A stretch of 64,000 nt of DNA from Actinoplanes subtropicus (GCF_000721705.1 NZ_JOJL01000029.1:124001-188000), one strand, 5' to 3'; positions 13,373 to 21,521 are shown, counted from the stretch's first letter. Numbers and translations: made by a program. Notes: generated from the sequence alone by a model not told the origin.

Positions 13373-14266
13373 ATGCCGGAGACACAGGCGAAGTCGGGGG
13401 CCGCGGGGGCCTCAGCGACTCCGGACGAGGCGGCCAAGAAGGACGCCGCCGCGGCGGGGCGCGATGGTGCGGCTCGTGCCGCGAACCCCGCCGATGCCCC
13501 GTCCCCGCCGAAGTTCACCCGGGCGCCGGGCATGGCCCCGCCGCCGGGTGAGCCGCCCGCCGACAGCGACGGTTCGTCCGACGCGAAACGCCCCGGGGGC
13601 CAGGGCGTGGCCAAGGGCTCGGCGACGGTGCCGATCGTGACCAAGGGCAAGGGCGCCGCGCCGTCCCGGCCGACCGTCACGCCCCCGCCGGCCGCCCCGC
13701 AGCGGCCGGTCGGCGCGGCCACGAACCAGCCTGGCAACGTGACCGGCGGCGCCAAGCCCCAGCAGCGCCCGGGCGGCGGCAGCGCCAGCGGCCCGGCCGC
13801 CGCCGGTGGGGCCGCGGCCGTCGGCGCGGCCCGGGTCACCGAGGCGGCCCGCTCGGCGCGGTCCACGGTCGCCGGCGCGGCCGCCCGCGGCCCCCGGCGC
13901 GCCCGGCTGAACCTCAAGCGGATCGACCCCTGGTCCGTGATGAAGTTCTCGTTCGCCGTCTCCGTCGTGCTGTTCATCGTCGTGGTCGTCGCGACCTCGG
14001 TGCTCTACCTCGCCCTCGACGCCATGGGTGTCTGGAGTGAGGTCAACAACAGCCTCAAGGAACTGGTGAGCGCCAGCGGCGGCGCCGACGCGTCGTCCAG
14101 CGGCGGCCTCCGGATCACCGCGTGGGGCGTCATCGGCACCTCGATGCTCATCGGCGCGGTCAACGTCGTCCTGTTCACGGCCCTGGCCACCCTCGGCGCG
14201 TTCATCTACAACGTCTGCGCCGACCTCGTCGGCGGCGTCGAACTGACGCTCGCCGAACGCGACTGA
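13373..14266 (+). CDS. DUF3566 transmembrane protein
   Basis: 297 residues. A ~170-residue Ala/Pro/Gly-rich N-terminal region is followed by the DUF3566 domain starting near ARLNLKRIDPWSVMKFSF, with two membrane segments (VVLFIVVVVATSVLYLAL and a C-terminal Leu/Ala/Val-rich helix). DUF3566 proteins sit directly downstream of gyrA in many Actinobacteria; function is unknown. The start is ATG at 13373, although a TTG directly before it (13370) abuts the gyrA stop codon. Cotranscription with gyrA is likely. Confidence 0.9.
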   Translation: MPETQAKSGAAGASATPDEAAKKDAAAAGRDGAARAANPADAPSPPKFTRAPGMAPPPGEPPADSDGSSDAKRPGGQGVAKGSATVPIVTKGKGAAPSRPTVTPPPAAPQRPVGAATNQPGNVTGGAKPQQRPGGGSASGPAAAGGAAAVGAARVTEAARSARSTVAGAAARGPRRARLNLKRIDPWSVMKFSFAVSVVLFIVVVVATSVLYLALDAMGVWSEVNNSLKELVSASGGADASSSGGLRITAWGVIGTSMLIGAVNVVLFTALATLGAFIYNVCADLVGGVELTLAERD

Positions 14267-14278
14267 CCCTGGAGCCGG

Positions 14279-14307
14279 CGCGGGCCACCCCGTTTTGGTG
14301 GCCCGCG
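14279..14307 (+). terminator. Hairpin terminator after the gyrA operon
   Basis: A perfect 11-bp stem (CGCGGGCCACC / GGTGGCCCGCG) with loop CCGTTTT lies 12 bp after the DUF3566 stop. There is no long T-tract, as is common for actinobacterial terminators. Confidence 0.75.
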
Positions 14308-14342
14308 ACCCGGTGCGGTAACCTTCGGTGTCGCAATCGCGC

Positions 14343-14416
14343 GGGGCTATAGCTCAGTCGGTTAGAGCGCAGAGCTGATAACTCTGAGGTCGCTGGTTCG
14401 ATTCCAGCTAGCCCCA
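14343..14416 (+). tRNA. tRNA-Ile (GAT anticodon)
   Basis: A 74-nt cloverleaf: acceptor GGGGCTA pairs with TAGCCCC and is followed by discriminator A. The D-arm AGCTCAG...GAGC is present, anticodon stem CAGAG/CTCTG has loop CTGATAA (anticodon GAT), and the T-arm has GGTTCGATTCC. CCA is not encoded. Position after gyrA and before DLW-39/tRNA-Ala is conserved in Actinobacteria. Confidence 0.97.
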
Positions 14417-14417
14417 C

Positions 14418-14464
14418 GAGTGGCGGAGGCCTGTGCCAACAAAAAGCGTTGGCGCAGGCCACTC
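14418..14464 (+). terminator. Hairpin terminator after tRNA-Ile
   Basis: GGCCTGTGCCAAC pairs with GTTGGCGCAGGCC around the loop AAAAAGC, with outer pairing of GAGTGG and CCACTC. It lies 1 nt after the tRNA and is followed by TCATATTTATT. Confidence 0.8.
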
Positions 14465-14465
14465 G

Positions 14466-14577
14466 TCATATTTATTCCGGGGGCCGAGCCCCCGGAAACC
14501 CCGCGAAACGGTGGTTGCGGCAGGACTTTTGGTCGCGGTGGTGGGTCGCGGTGGTGGGTGGTCAACTCGCGCGAGCT
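14466..14577 (+). repeat. Dispersed tRNA-associated palindromic repeat, copy 1
   Basis: TCATATTTATTCC leads into the palindrome CCGGGGGCCGAGCCCCCGG (14477-14495), then AAACCCCGCG, TGGTTGCGG and GGTGGTCAAC with GCGCGAGCT. The same ordered words recur at 24144-24310, and the core with its TCATAT lead also occurs (reverse strand) at about 59.6 and 59.7 kb. It lies between the tRNA-Ile terminator and the DLW-39 gene. Confidence 0.75.
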
Positions 14578-14590
14578 TGGGGGACCTGAC

Positions 14591-14719
14591 GTGTTGAAGA
14601 AGCTCCTGATTGTGGCTGGCATCGTGGGTGTCGCTGCTCTCGTGGTCAAGAAGGTCAAGGCATCCAGCGACGAGCGCGCGCTGTGGCACGAGGCGACCAC
14701 TGCGCCCGACCTGCGATAG
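14591..14719 (+). CDS. DLW-39 family small membrane-associated protein
   Basis: 42 residues starting at GTG: an N-terminal hydrophobic helix (LKKLLIVAGIVGVAALVVKK) and a charged tail ERALWHEATTAPDLR. This matches the tiny DLW-39 family found between tRNA-Ile and tRNA-Ala in actinobacterial origin regions. GGGGGA lies about 7 bases before the GTG. Function unknown. The frame is open upstream to 14420, but that part is tRNA-proximal repeat DNA and not protein-like. Confidence 0.85.
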   Translation: MLKKLLIVAGIVGVAALVVKKVKASSDERALWHEATTAPDLR

Positions 14720-14740
14720 CTCTGGCCTGCTTGGTTTCTG

Positions 14741-14813
14741 GGGGCCCTAGCTCAACTGGCAGAGCACCGCCTTTGCAAGGCGGGGGTTAGGGGTTCAAGT
14801 CCCCTGGGCTCCA
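14741..14813 (+). tRNA. tRNA-Ala (TGC anticodon), integration target
   Basis: A 73-nt cloverleaf: acceptor GGGGCCC with GGGCTCC (one G-T pair) and discriminator A, anticodon stem CGCCT/AGGCG-type pairing with loop TTTGCAA (anticodon TGC), T-arm GGGGTTCAAGTCCCC. The gene stays complete although its last 26 bases form one copy of the attachment repeat of the element downstream. The chromosomal sequence that originally followed it is now at 24094. Confidence 0.97.
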
Positions 14814-14814
14814 C
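14788..14814 (+). repeat. Left attachment repeat (attL) within tRNA-Ala
   Basis: 27 bp from TAGGGGTTCAAG to GGGCTCCAC, covering the T-arm and 3' acceptor strand of tRNA-Ala plus one base. It is identical to 24067-24093; the flanking bases differ (T at 14815, A at 24094). Confidence 0.95.
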
Positions 14815-14886
14815 TTTTTAAGCCTGTGACCAGGCCAAACGTAAAATCAAGATCGTCGGGCCCAGTTCTCGGCCCAGATGGGCCCA

Positions 14887-16122
14887 TCACCAGCGGCCGG
14901 CCGCGACCGGCCTGAGCGCCTCGCCGACAATCCCCCGCCGCCGCTCGGCACGCGGCCAGAAGTGCACATAGACCTCCAGCGTGAGCTGCAACGACGCGTG
15001 CCGTAGCGCCCGCTGGACGTCCTTCGGGTCGACACGCTCGGCGATCAGCTTGGTCGCGAAGTAGTGCCGCAGCGCATGAAAACCGCTGTGCTTGCGGTCC
15101 TCCGGCCAGCCGGCCGCCCGCCGCCACTTCACCCACTCTCCCGACCAGGTGCGATCGGTGAACGGGTTCCCGAACGTCGTGGTGACCAGCAGCGGTACCC
15201 GCCGCCGGACCGGTCGGCCCGACGTGAGATCGAGCATCTCCACCTCGACCGGCGGGTACTCCCGGCGGTGCCAGGCCAGCGCTCCGACCAGCATCGGATC
15301 GAGATCGACTGTGCAGGTGGCCGGGTCGAAGGTCCGCACTCCCTTCGGGAGCCGCAGGTGGAAGCCGCCCTCGTACTCGCTCGGCTCGTAGCCGAGCTGT
15401 TGCACCACGTGCAGCTCCTCGTGCTCCGGCTCGACACAGCGCCGACCGGCCTCCAGGCCGAGCGCCTCACCGATCCGCAGACCAGCGCCAGCACCGAACA
15501 GCAGCGCGATGTGGTACCGCTCGGGAACCACCTCGAACAGCCGCATCACCTCCCGGTCGTTCGGCACCCACTTCGGCGCCCGGGTCAAACCCCGGAACAC
15601 CTGGGACAGCTTGATCCCGTCGCACGGGTTCTCGTCGATCGCCTTGTCCCGGACCGCCGCCGCGAGGACCGCGTCGAGCAGCTCGAAGTACAGCCGCAGG
15701 CTCGACGGCGGGATCCCGTCCGCCAGGCACCGCGTGAGCCACAACAGCACGTCGGTCTGCCTGATCGAGCGGGCGACGCCCGGGAACGCGGGCTTGAGGT
15801 GCAGACGGACGTCCCGCTCGATGCGCTGCCGGGTCTCCAGCCCCCACGTGATGTTGCGAGCCTCGCGCCACCTGTCCGCATAGGACGGGAAGGTGACGTT
15901 GCGCTCACCGTGGTCGAGCCGCACTTCCGGGGCCGCACCGGTCCGGCACGCGGCATCGAAGTTCTTGGCGTCCTCCTCGCGGGAGAACATCTGCTCCCGG
16001 GGCTCCCCGGCAGCGTCGGTGTAGGTCACCCGCCAGCGCTTGCCCCGGCCGTACTTGGCCGTCTTGATGCGCTCGCCGTTCGGGCCCTTCTTGGTCTTGT
16101 ACCAGACGTCATGTACGCCCAC
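14887..16122 (-). CDS. Tyrosine site-specific recombinase (integrase)
   Basis: 411 residues. The N-terminal arm-type/SAM-like region precedes a C-terminal catalytic domain (about residues 190-400). The catalytic set is visible: Arg in GAGLRIGEAL, the HxxR box HALRHYFATKL, His in LRHASLQ, and the nucleophilic Tyr in LEVYVHFW. It lies about 70 bp inside attL and reads towards it, the usual layout for tRNA-targeting integrases. It should catalyse integration at the tRNA-Ala 3' end and, with the excisionase, excision. Confidence 0.95.
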   Translation of the reverse strand: MGVHDVWYKTKKGPNGERIKTAKYGRGKRWRVTYTDAAGEPREQMFSREEDAKNFDAACRTGAAPEVRLDHGERNVTFPSYADRWREARNITWGLETRQRIERDVRLHLKPAFPGVARSIRQTDVLLWLTRCLADGIPPSSLRLYFELLDAVLAAAVRDKAIDENPCDGIKLSQVFRGLTRAPKWVPNDREVMRLFEVVPERYHIALLFGAGAGLRIGEALGLEAGRRCVEPEHEELHVVQQLGYEPSEYEGGFHLRLPKGVRTFDPATCTVDLDPMLVGALAWHRREYPPVEVEMLDLTSGRPVRRRVPLLVTTTFGNPFTDRTWSGEWVKWRRAAGWPEDRKHSGFHALRHYFATKLIAERVDPKDVQRALRHASLQLTLEVYVHFWPRAERRRGIVGEALRPVAAGRW

Positions 16123-16151
16123 TGTGAGTTACTGCCTTTCGGTCGTGTTGG

Positions 16152-17201
16152 GGTAGCGGTAGCGGCCCGCGAAGGGGTCTCTACCGCTGGTTTGCCGGGG
16201 TTTTCGCCGTGTGGGCGGTGTGCGCTGCTACCGCTACCCGAGGCCGTTTTGGCTTGCCGGACCGGTAGCGGCTGAGGCAGCGTTGCCGCTACCTTTCGCC
16301 GGTCCGCTACCTCCGCCGCTACCTCGGCGAGGACGGCAGAAATGTGACGCTGCGTCGATGTCGCAGCGAGGGTCGGCGGTAACGGGTAACGCGGTCGTTG
16401 CCGCTCTGGGGGTGCGGATTCCGGGGGTTGGCCGGTCGGGTGCCCGGGTGGCGTTACCCGTTACCTCTCGGCGTGCGGGCAGGTGGCGGGCCGGCTGGGA
16501 GGTAACGGCAGGGGTGACGCTGGCGTTACCTCGCTGTCGGGCGTTACCTCTGCCGTTACCGCTTGATCGGTGACGCTGGGTTGATGTCCGCGTGGGTTGG
16601 TGGGCGGTCGCGGTCGCGCCGGTCGCGGGGGGCCCCAACCGTCGTTTCCGGCCGTACGCGACGGTTGGCCGTGGGGCCGCGACGCGCGACCGGCGGTTGA
16701 TCGTGCTGGCCGGGGCGGTCGCGGCTGAGGTCGCGTCGGCGCGACCGGTCGCGGGCGGGACGCGACCTTGGCGAACCTGCTCGGTTGGTGACGGTGGGTG
16801 CGCGTCGGGGGTTGGCCGGCGGCGGCCTCGCGGTCGGCGGTGGGGTGTGCGGATATGGCACCTGGGCGGGTTTTCCGGGCTGTCGGCGAGTTGGTCCGCG
16901 AGGGGCGCTAGGTCGCTGGCGAGGGGCGCAAGGGTGTGGCCTTGCGGACCCGCTAGGCCTAGCGGGTCAGGCCGCAAGGCCTTGCGGCTGTTGCGGCCGG
17001 TCCGGTGTCTACGCTGCGTGTTCGTCGGGGCGGGTTGGCCGGCGGTTAGCTAGCGGGCGCGCGGGCTGTCCGAGAGTGCCGCATCGGGCGGTTTTCGGGC
17101 GGTCGGCTGCTGAGCCGCTAGCCCGCTAGCGTCCTGGCCGGGGTGGCGATCAGCCGCTAGCGGAGCCGCTAGCGCTAGCGGGGTGGGGTGCTAGCGCTAG
17201 C
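16152..17201. repeat. Non-coding region of five successive short-motif blocks
   Basis: About 1.1 kb between int and xis without a convincing gene. Block 1 (16152-16323): GGTAGCGG/CCGCTACC, seven copies. Block 2 (16378-16560): GGTAACG/CGTTACC, eight copies. Block 3 (16606-16767): GGTCGCG/CGCGACC, nine copies including a palindrome at 16740-16753. Block 4 (about 16905-16988): two perfect palindromes, a 22-bp one at 16947-16968 with half-site GACCCGCTAGG and an 18-bp one at 16971-16988 (GCCGCAAGGCCTTGCGGC). Block 5 (17049-17201): eight GCTAGC copies. Each word is essentially confined to its block. Function unknown; replication iterons, transfer sites or regulator sites are possible. Confidence 0.85.
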
Positions 17202-17225
17202 GGCAAATCCGGCCGCCCGGGGTGA

Positions 17226-17600
17226 CTACGCTCCGTGATTTCCGGGGCCGTCGCGCTCCTTGCGGACGCGGTGTGCCCAGATGAGATCTTTCTCTTCGTC
17301 GGTCAGCTCGCCGATCGAGGCGCGGCGGTTGGCGGCGGCTTCTTCGGGGGTGACCTCGGTGCAGGAGTTGAGCCAGTCGTGGAACGCGCGGCGGGGGATG
17401 ACCCACCGGCCGCCTAGTTTGCGGCTGGGGATGTCGCCGGAGCGGACCATGCGGTAGGTGCCGCCGAGGTTGAGCGAGAGCATCTGGGCGACCTCGGCGA
17501 CGGTGTAGGTCAGCGAGCCGAGCGGGGCGGCCCGGTCGCGGTCGGGGGCCTCGGCCGCCGGGGTGCGCGGGGTGAGGGTGTGGATCGTGGCGGTGCTCAC
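17226..17600 (-). CDS. Excisionase-like helix-turn-helix protein (Xis)
   Basis: 124 residues with a MerR-like/HTH_17 domain near residues 30-80: YTVAEVAQMLSLNLGGTYRMV followed by the wing KLGGRWVIPRRAFHDWL. This architecture is that of recombination directionality factors. The start is GTG at 17600 with GGAGG about eight bases upstream. It is the second gene from the left end, in the same direction as int but separated from it by 1.1 kb of motif blocks rather than the usual overlap. A transcription factor role remains possible. Confidence 0.85.
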   Translation of the reverse strand: MSTATIHTLTPRTPAAEAPDRDRAAPLGSLTYTVAEVAQMLSLNLGGTYRMVRSGDIPSRKLGGRWVIPRRAFHDWLNSCTEVTPEEAAANRRASIGELTDEEKDLIWAHRVRKERDGPGNHGA

Positions 17601-17893
17601 TTGGGTGCCTCCAAGATTGCGGGGGTGATCGGCTAGGGGTCGGAAAGTCGTTGCGGGACAACGGTTTTGCGGGCGTCCGGCCGGCGCTCCGCGTGTTGCT
17701 CCTAGGTCCTAGATCGCTGGTCAGCGCTGCGGCGGGGGCCTAGGGATGCTCCTAGGTCTAGGAGTTGCCGCCCCTAGACCTAGGAGCCGTACGGATCGGC
17801 CGCTGTAGCTGCTGCGGCCCGCTGAGAGCCACGCTGAGCCAAGATCTCGGCTATCCCGATGGATGGGGTAGGGCCGATGGGAGAGATGGGCTT
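17601..17893. repeat. Sixth motif block, CCTAGG type, upstream of xis
   Basis: A non-coding stretch with CCTAGG at 17701-17706, 17739-17744, 17751-17756 and inside the right arm of a 14-bp inverted repeat (17749-17762 CTCCTAGGTCTAGG is not fully symmetric by itself; the arms CCTAGGTCTAGG and CCTAGACCTAGG at 17751-17762 and 17773-17784 pair across a 10-base loop). It continues the series of short-word blocks seen between int and xis, with yet another word. Confidence 0.75.
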
Positions 17894-18304
17894 TCAGGCT
17901 GTCGCGTGGCAGGTGTCGCAGAGGCCGTAGCCGAACAGGATCGGGCCGATCTGGGCGATACCGGCCCACACCCGGCGGCAGTGCCGTCGGCACCGGTCGC
18001 AGGTGCCGTCCTCCACCGCGTCGGGGGCGGCCAGGTGACGGCAGGCCGGGCAAGTCAGCAGCCCGGGTGTCCACGCGAACGCGCACACGACGCGCGGGGC
18101 GGGGCCGACGTGTGGGCAGACGCGGCCCTGTCCGGACAGCAGCGCGAGCGCGTGCCGCTGGAACAGCTCGGCGAGCCACGGCGGGGTGTCGGGTGTGGCG
18201 GTCAGGCGCAGCTGCGGGAGCTGGGAGGCCCGCAGCACGCGGGAGTGAGCGTCGGCGCTCGCGGCGGCCAGTTGATCGGCGAGCGCGGTCGGGTGGGTGG
18301 TCAT
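17894..18304 (-). CDS. Cysteine-rich zinc-ribbon-like protein, element-encoded
   Basis: 136 residues. The C-terminal half holds three CxxC pairs (CPAC, CDRC, CDTC) plus further Cys/His, suggesting one or two structural zinc sites; the N-terminal half is helical. No catalytic motif is recognised. Its ATG overlaps the stop of the ATPase gene by 4 bp (ATGA), so it is translated with the replication operon. A role as an accessory DNA- or protein-binding factor for element replication is a guess from context. Confidence 0.75.
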   Translation of the reverse strand: MTTHPTALADQLAAASADAHSRVLRASQLPQLRLTATPDTPPWLAELFQRHALALLSGQGRVCPHVGPAPRVVCAFAWTPGLLTCPACRHLAAPDAVEDGTCDRCRRHCRRVWAGIAQIGPILFGYGLCDTCHATA

Positions 18305-19671
18305 GCGGCGGTCCCTCCGGCGGTGCGGATCAGGGTCAGTTGCGGCTGTTCGGGCGGTGACGGTGTGTAGGCGCGGCGGCCAGTCGGCTCACCGATCGGG
18401 CCAGTTGGCTCAGTTGGCTCAGGTTCCGTGAGCTGAGCCGACTGAGCCGACTGTGAGCCGACTGAGCCGGCCAATGACCCAGGGTTACCTGTGTTGATCC
18501 GCCAGACCGACCGGGACGGGAACCCGCTGCGGGCCGCGATCACGTGCGCCTTGGTGCGCGCCCGCTTGAGCGTGGCGAGGCTGATCCCGGCCGCTTGGGC
18601 GGCCTTGCGTACGTCGTCGCTGGCGGCCTCGCCGCCCTGACTGATCAGGTAGTCGGTCAGCCACTCGGCGGCCTCGTTGCGTTCGGCCCGGTCTTCCCGG
18701 TCGCCGCTGGCGTCGCCGAGGATCTCGGACACCGACCGCTCGGACTCGCCGGTGATGACCAGCTTGCCGACGTAGGCCGGGCCTTCCTCGGTGGCGATCT
18801 CGACCGACTCGACGACGTACCGCAGGCTGGGTAGATCGAGGCGGCCGAGGTTGTTCTTCGCCTGGCTCATCACGCACGCGCCGGCCGGATCGTCGCTGTC
18901 GCGGGCGATCGCGATCACGGCGCGGGCGACGGCCGAGAACGCCCGGGATCCGGTGATCAGGTTCAGCGCGTCGTCCGAGGTGGACTTGTTGAAGTGCGCC
19001 AGCCCGACCACGGCGCAGCCGGTCCGGTCGGCCATGTCCACCAGCGGTTCCAGCGCGGTCCGTAGGTCACGGTCGCGGTGGGTGTCGATGCTGGCGTGGA
19101 TCAGCGAGAGCAGCGGATCAGCCGCCAGCAGGACCACCCCCAACCGGCGGATCTCGACGGCCAGGGCGCGGCAGTCGCGGGGCAGGGTGAGCATGTCCAT
19201 GCCGCCGTCGTCGGCCACATCCACGCGGTAGACGAGATCCAGGTCGGCACCGGCCGCGAGGAGTCGCGGGCCGATAGTGTGCGCCCAGGAATCCTCGGTG
19301 GCCGCGTAGATCACGGCGCGGGGTGTGCCGTGGTGGATGCCGGGCAGGGTGCCCCGGGTGATCTGCGCGGTCAGCCAGGCCAGCGTGAGCGACTTGCCGA
19401 TGCCCTCGCGGCCCGGGATCACGGTCAATGCGCCAGCCGGGATCCGGTCGGTCCACGTCCAGCGCACCGGCCGCATCTTGATCGCCGATGCCGGGGTGAG
19501 CAGCAGCCGCCGCGAGCCGTCGTCCGCAGCTGCGCGCGACGGCTCAGCGACCTGTCGCGTCCCGCCGGCGTGACGCGACAGGTCGTGCTCGCCGGCGGGT
19601 GCGACGCGTCGCGTCTGCAGCGGCTCGTCGACACGCGACGCGTCATGTGCGGCCTGGCCCGACGCGTTCAT
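18301..19671 (-). CDS. RecA-like AAA ATPase (RepA/AAA_25 type replication helicase candidate)
   Basis: 456 residues from the ATG at 19671, which overlaps the primase-polymerase stop (ATGA). Walker A PGREGIGKS lies near residue 90 and a Walker B-like VVLLAADPL downstream, followed by GLAHFNKS (sensor-like). Family members are hexameric RecA-fold ATPases such as RepA. The N-terminal linker and C-terminal tail are low complexity and encoded by inverted-repeat DNA: 19548-19561 with 19572-19585, and TTGGCTCAG/CTGAGCCGA words at 18399-18471. It probably acts with the upstream primase-polymerase in element replication. Confidence 0.85.
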   Translation of the reverse strand: MNASGQAAHDASRVDEPLQTRRVAPAGEHDLSRHAGGTRQVAEPSRAAADDGSRRLLLTPASAIKMRPVRWTWTDRIPAGALTVIPGREGIGKSLTLAWLTAQITRGTLPGIHHGTPRAVIYAATEDSWAHTIGPRLLAAGADLDLVYRVDVADDGGMDMLTLPRDCRALAVEIRRLGVVLLAADPLLSLIHASIDTHRDRDLRTALEPLVDMADRTGCAVVGLAHFNKSTSDDALNLITGSRAFSAVARAVIAIARDSDDPAGACVMSQAKNNLGRLDLPSLRYVVESVEIATEEGPAYVGKLVITGESERSVSEILGDASGDREDRAERNEAAEWLTDYLISQGGEAASDDVRKAAQAAGISLATLKRARTKAHVIAARSGFPSRSVWRINTGNPGSLAGSVGSQSAQSAQLTEPEPTEPTGPIGEPTGRRAYTPSPPEQPQLTLIRTAGGTAA

Positions 19672-20648
19672 GCCGACCTCCGTCCGGTGCGCGGGTGCCG
19701 CTGCCCGGCGGCCAACCCGGACGCGATGGTCCGTTCGGCCTCCCGCTCGCCGAGGCCGCACGCTGCCGCAGCGGCGGCCAGCGCCTCGGCCACGTCGTGC
19801 TCGGCGAGGTGGCCGGCCGCGACGAGCTGGCCGAGGTTGAACGCGGCCCGGTTCAGGGAGTTGTTGCGGCCGGAGTCCGGACCCATCGCGGCCAGGGTGT
19901 CGCACTCGGCTCGTAGGGCGGCCTCGGCGTACGGGGCGGTCCGGTTCGCGTGCCACACCCGCGCGGGGGTGGCACGCGAAGGTTGCGGTTGCAGCGCCTC
20001 ACGCAGCCCCACCGGAACGGGTGGGAACGCCACCCTCGTGCCCGGGCACGAGGGTGGGTTGAACTGCGGCGACGTCAACCACTGGTAGGTGTCGCCGGAC
20101 GCGTGTCCGGACGGCGGCAGCACCACGTATCCGCCGCGTCCGCGCCAGTCACAGCCGGGCAGGAACTTCGCCCGGTTCCCGTGCCCGGTCGGGTGCACGA
20201 ACACGTGCGTCCCGCCGGATCCGGTCCGCACGCTCGGCCAGCACGCGGCCAGGTCACCAAGGTAGGTCTCCAGCAGAGCGCACGCCTCGGACGGTGGGAG
20301 GTCGATGTCCCACACGTCGAACAGGTGCCCGGTCGCGGCGCCGACGTTCGCGGTCGGCCACCAGCGCCACCACCGCACGACCTGAGCAGGTTCGGCGCTG
20401 GCGCCGTGCACACCCCGGGGCAGGCGCGGGTGCTTGCCAGGCCGGTCACAGCCGGGCCGCCCGCACGCACACCCGCCATCGGGGCGGATCTCGTACAGCG
20501 GAAGTACCGGTACCCCGTTGCTCGCGTACGCCAGGGCGGCAGCCGCCCGGCGTAAGCGCGGCGCCTCGGGGTGAGTCCCACCGTGCTCGCGCACGGGGGG
20601 TGAGGCCGCCGTCAGGCGGTCCTTTATGGGGTTGATGGGGGTTGTCAT
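19668..20648 (-). CDS. Bifunctional DNA primase/polymerase domain protein
   Basis: 326 residues with an N-terminal prim-pol domain: the ALAYASNGVPVLPLYE lead, a cysteine cluster CACGRPGCDRPGKHPR, the metal-binding DID in VWDIDLPP near residue 115, and GSGGTHVFVHPTGHGNR. Such proteins synthesise primers and DNA for plasmid or integrative-element replication. The coding DNA contains a perfect 28-bp palindrome (20030-20057, half-site CCACCCTCGTGCCC) and an imperfect 32-bp one (19947-19978). It is the first gene of the leftward replication operon. Confidence 0.87.
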   Translation of the reverse strand: MTTPINPIKDRLTAASPPVREHGGTHPEAPRLRRAAAALAYASNGVPVLPLYEIRPDGGCACGRPGCDRPGKHPRLPRGVHGASAEPAQVVRWWRWWPTANVGAATGHLFDVWDIDLPPSEACALLETYLGDLAACWPSVRTGSGGTHVFVHPTGHGNRAKFLPGCDWRGRGGYVVLPPSGHASGDTYQWLTSPQFNPPSCPGTRVAFPPVPVGLREALQPQPSRATPARVWHANRTAPYAEAALRAECDTLAAMGPDSGRNNSLNRAAFNLGQLVAAGHLAEHDVAEALAAAAAACGLGEREAERTIASGLAAGQRHPRTGRRSA

Positions 20649-20841
20649 CAGCTCTCCTGACTAGATCGATCGGAGAAGCAGGGAATGCGGCACACACGCC
20701 GCCGTTTGCGCAGCGTGCGGGCCAGGTCGTGACGCATCGATGACGCGCCGGACGACGCGGCATCGTGGTGCCCTGTGGAGTTATCAGGGGTACGTGTGCA
20801 GGGCGCGAACGCCCGCCGCTTGTCGTGCTCGCCTGTCCGGG

Positions 20842-21192
20842 TCAGCTGTCGTGCTCGGTGTCGCCCGACGTGTCGTCCGGGTCGTCGTGCTCGATCAGGT
20901 CCGGGTGGGTCTGGAACAGCTGCTCGGCCTTGCGGTCGAGGCGCTGGGCCTGCTGCCGCTGGTACTCCTCGCGGGCTTGGCGCCAGTCCTGCTCCGAGAG
21001 CTCGCCGGTCGGCTCGTAGGTGCCCTCGAACCGCACCGGTGAGCGTCGGCTGACCGACCACACCGTCCCGTCGTTGCCGGTCACCTCGTAGTGCTCGTAG
21101 CCGTACAGCCCGGCCAGCCGTCCGGCCGATCCCGTCGAGTTCGGCCGCGACGCCCGCCGGCCACCCGGCCGGCTGTCGCGCGGGCCGCTCAC
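20842..21192 (-). CDS. Hypothetical element protein, 116 aa
   Basis: Small hydrophilic protein with a basic Gly/Arg-rich N-terminus, a central GYEHYEVTGNDGTVWSVSRR segment that looks folded, then a charged helical stretch (EQDWRQAREEYQRQQAQRL) and an acidic tail. Family not recognised. Its start overlaps the HNH gene stop by 4 bp, so it is the last gene of a three-gene leftward operon. Confidence 0.65.
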   Translation of the reverse strand: MSGPRDSRPGGRRASRPNSTGSAGRLAGLYGYEHYEVTGNDGTVWSVSRRSPVRFEGTYEPTGELSEQDWRQAREEYQRQQAQRLDRKAEQLFQTHPDLIEHDDPDDTSGDTEHDS

Positions 21193-21521
21193 GCCGCGAC
21201 CAGCGCAGGCCGGGCCGCACGCGGCCGAGCAACCGCCGGGCGGCCGGTCCGGCGCCGCACGGCCGCCCGCCGGTCGGCGAGCTGGGCCGCCTGGCGCAGG
21301 AAGACCTGCGGCAGGGTGTCGCCCTTACGGTTGTTGCACGGCTCGCACGCCAGCACGAGGTTGAACTGACGCCAGCCGGGCAGCACGCTCTGGGGGATCA
21401 GGTGGTCGATCGTGGCGTCCGCCAGGTCGGCGAACGGTGCCTCGCAGTAGAAGCACCGCTTGCCATCGCGGATCGCCAGGGAGCGGCGCAGCTGCCTCCG
21501 GCGCTTCGTGCACGCGGCCAT
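21189..21521 (-). CDS. HNH endonuclease
   Basis: 110 residues from the ATG at 21521, which overlaps the upstream stop. HNH fold signature: zinc knuckle CFYC, catalytic ATIDHLIPQS, then CEPCNNRKGD. Many integrative elements and phages encode such small HNH proteins; roles include packaging-associated cleavage, homing and defence. No terminase is visible beside it. A C-terminal Ala/Arg-rich tail follows the domain. The target cannot be inferred. Confidence 0.88.
   Translation of the reverse strand: MAACTKRRRQLRRSLAIRDGKRCFYCEAPFADLADATIDHLIPQSVLPGWRQFNLVLACEPCNNRKGDTLPQVFLRQAAQLADRRAAVRRRTGRPAVARPRAARPALVAA

Noticed and set aside
16234..16977. Long reverse-strand open frame of 247 codons between int and xis
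   Set aside because: Composition is Ala/Thr/Arg/Pro with no structure, no ribosome binding site is clear, and the region is made of short-word repeat blocks; it looks like a GC-driven open frame.
16152..17201. Classical attachment-arm (arm-type integrase) sites only
   Set aside because: Arm sites are a few copies of one motif; here at least five different words form separate blocks over more than 1 kb, too much for integrase arms alone.
21189..21521. HNH protein as a type II restriction endonuclease
   Set aside because: No methyltransferase is present in the element or next to it.
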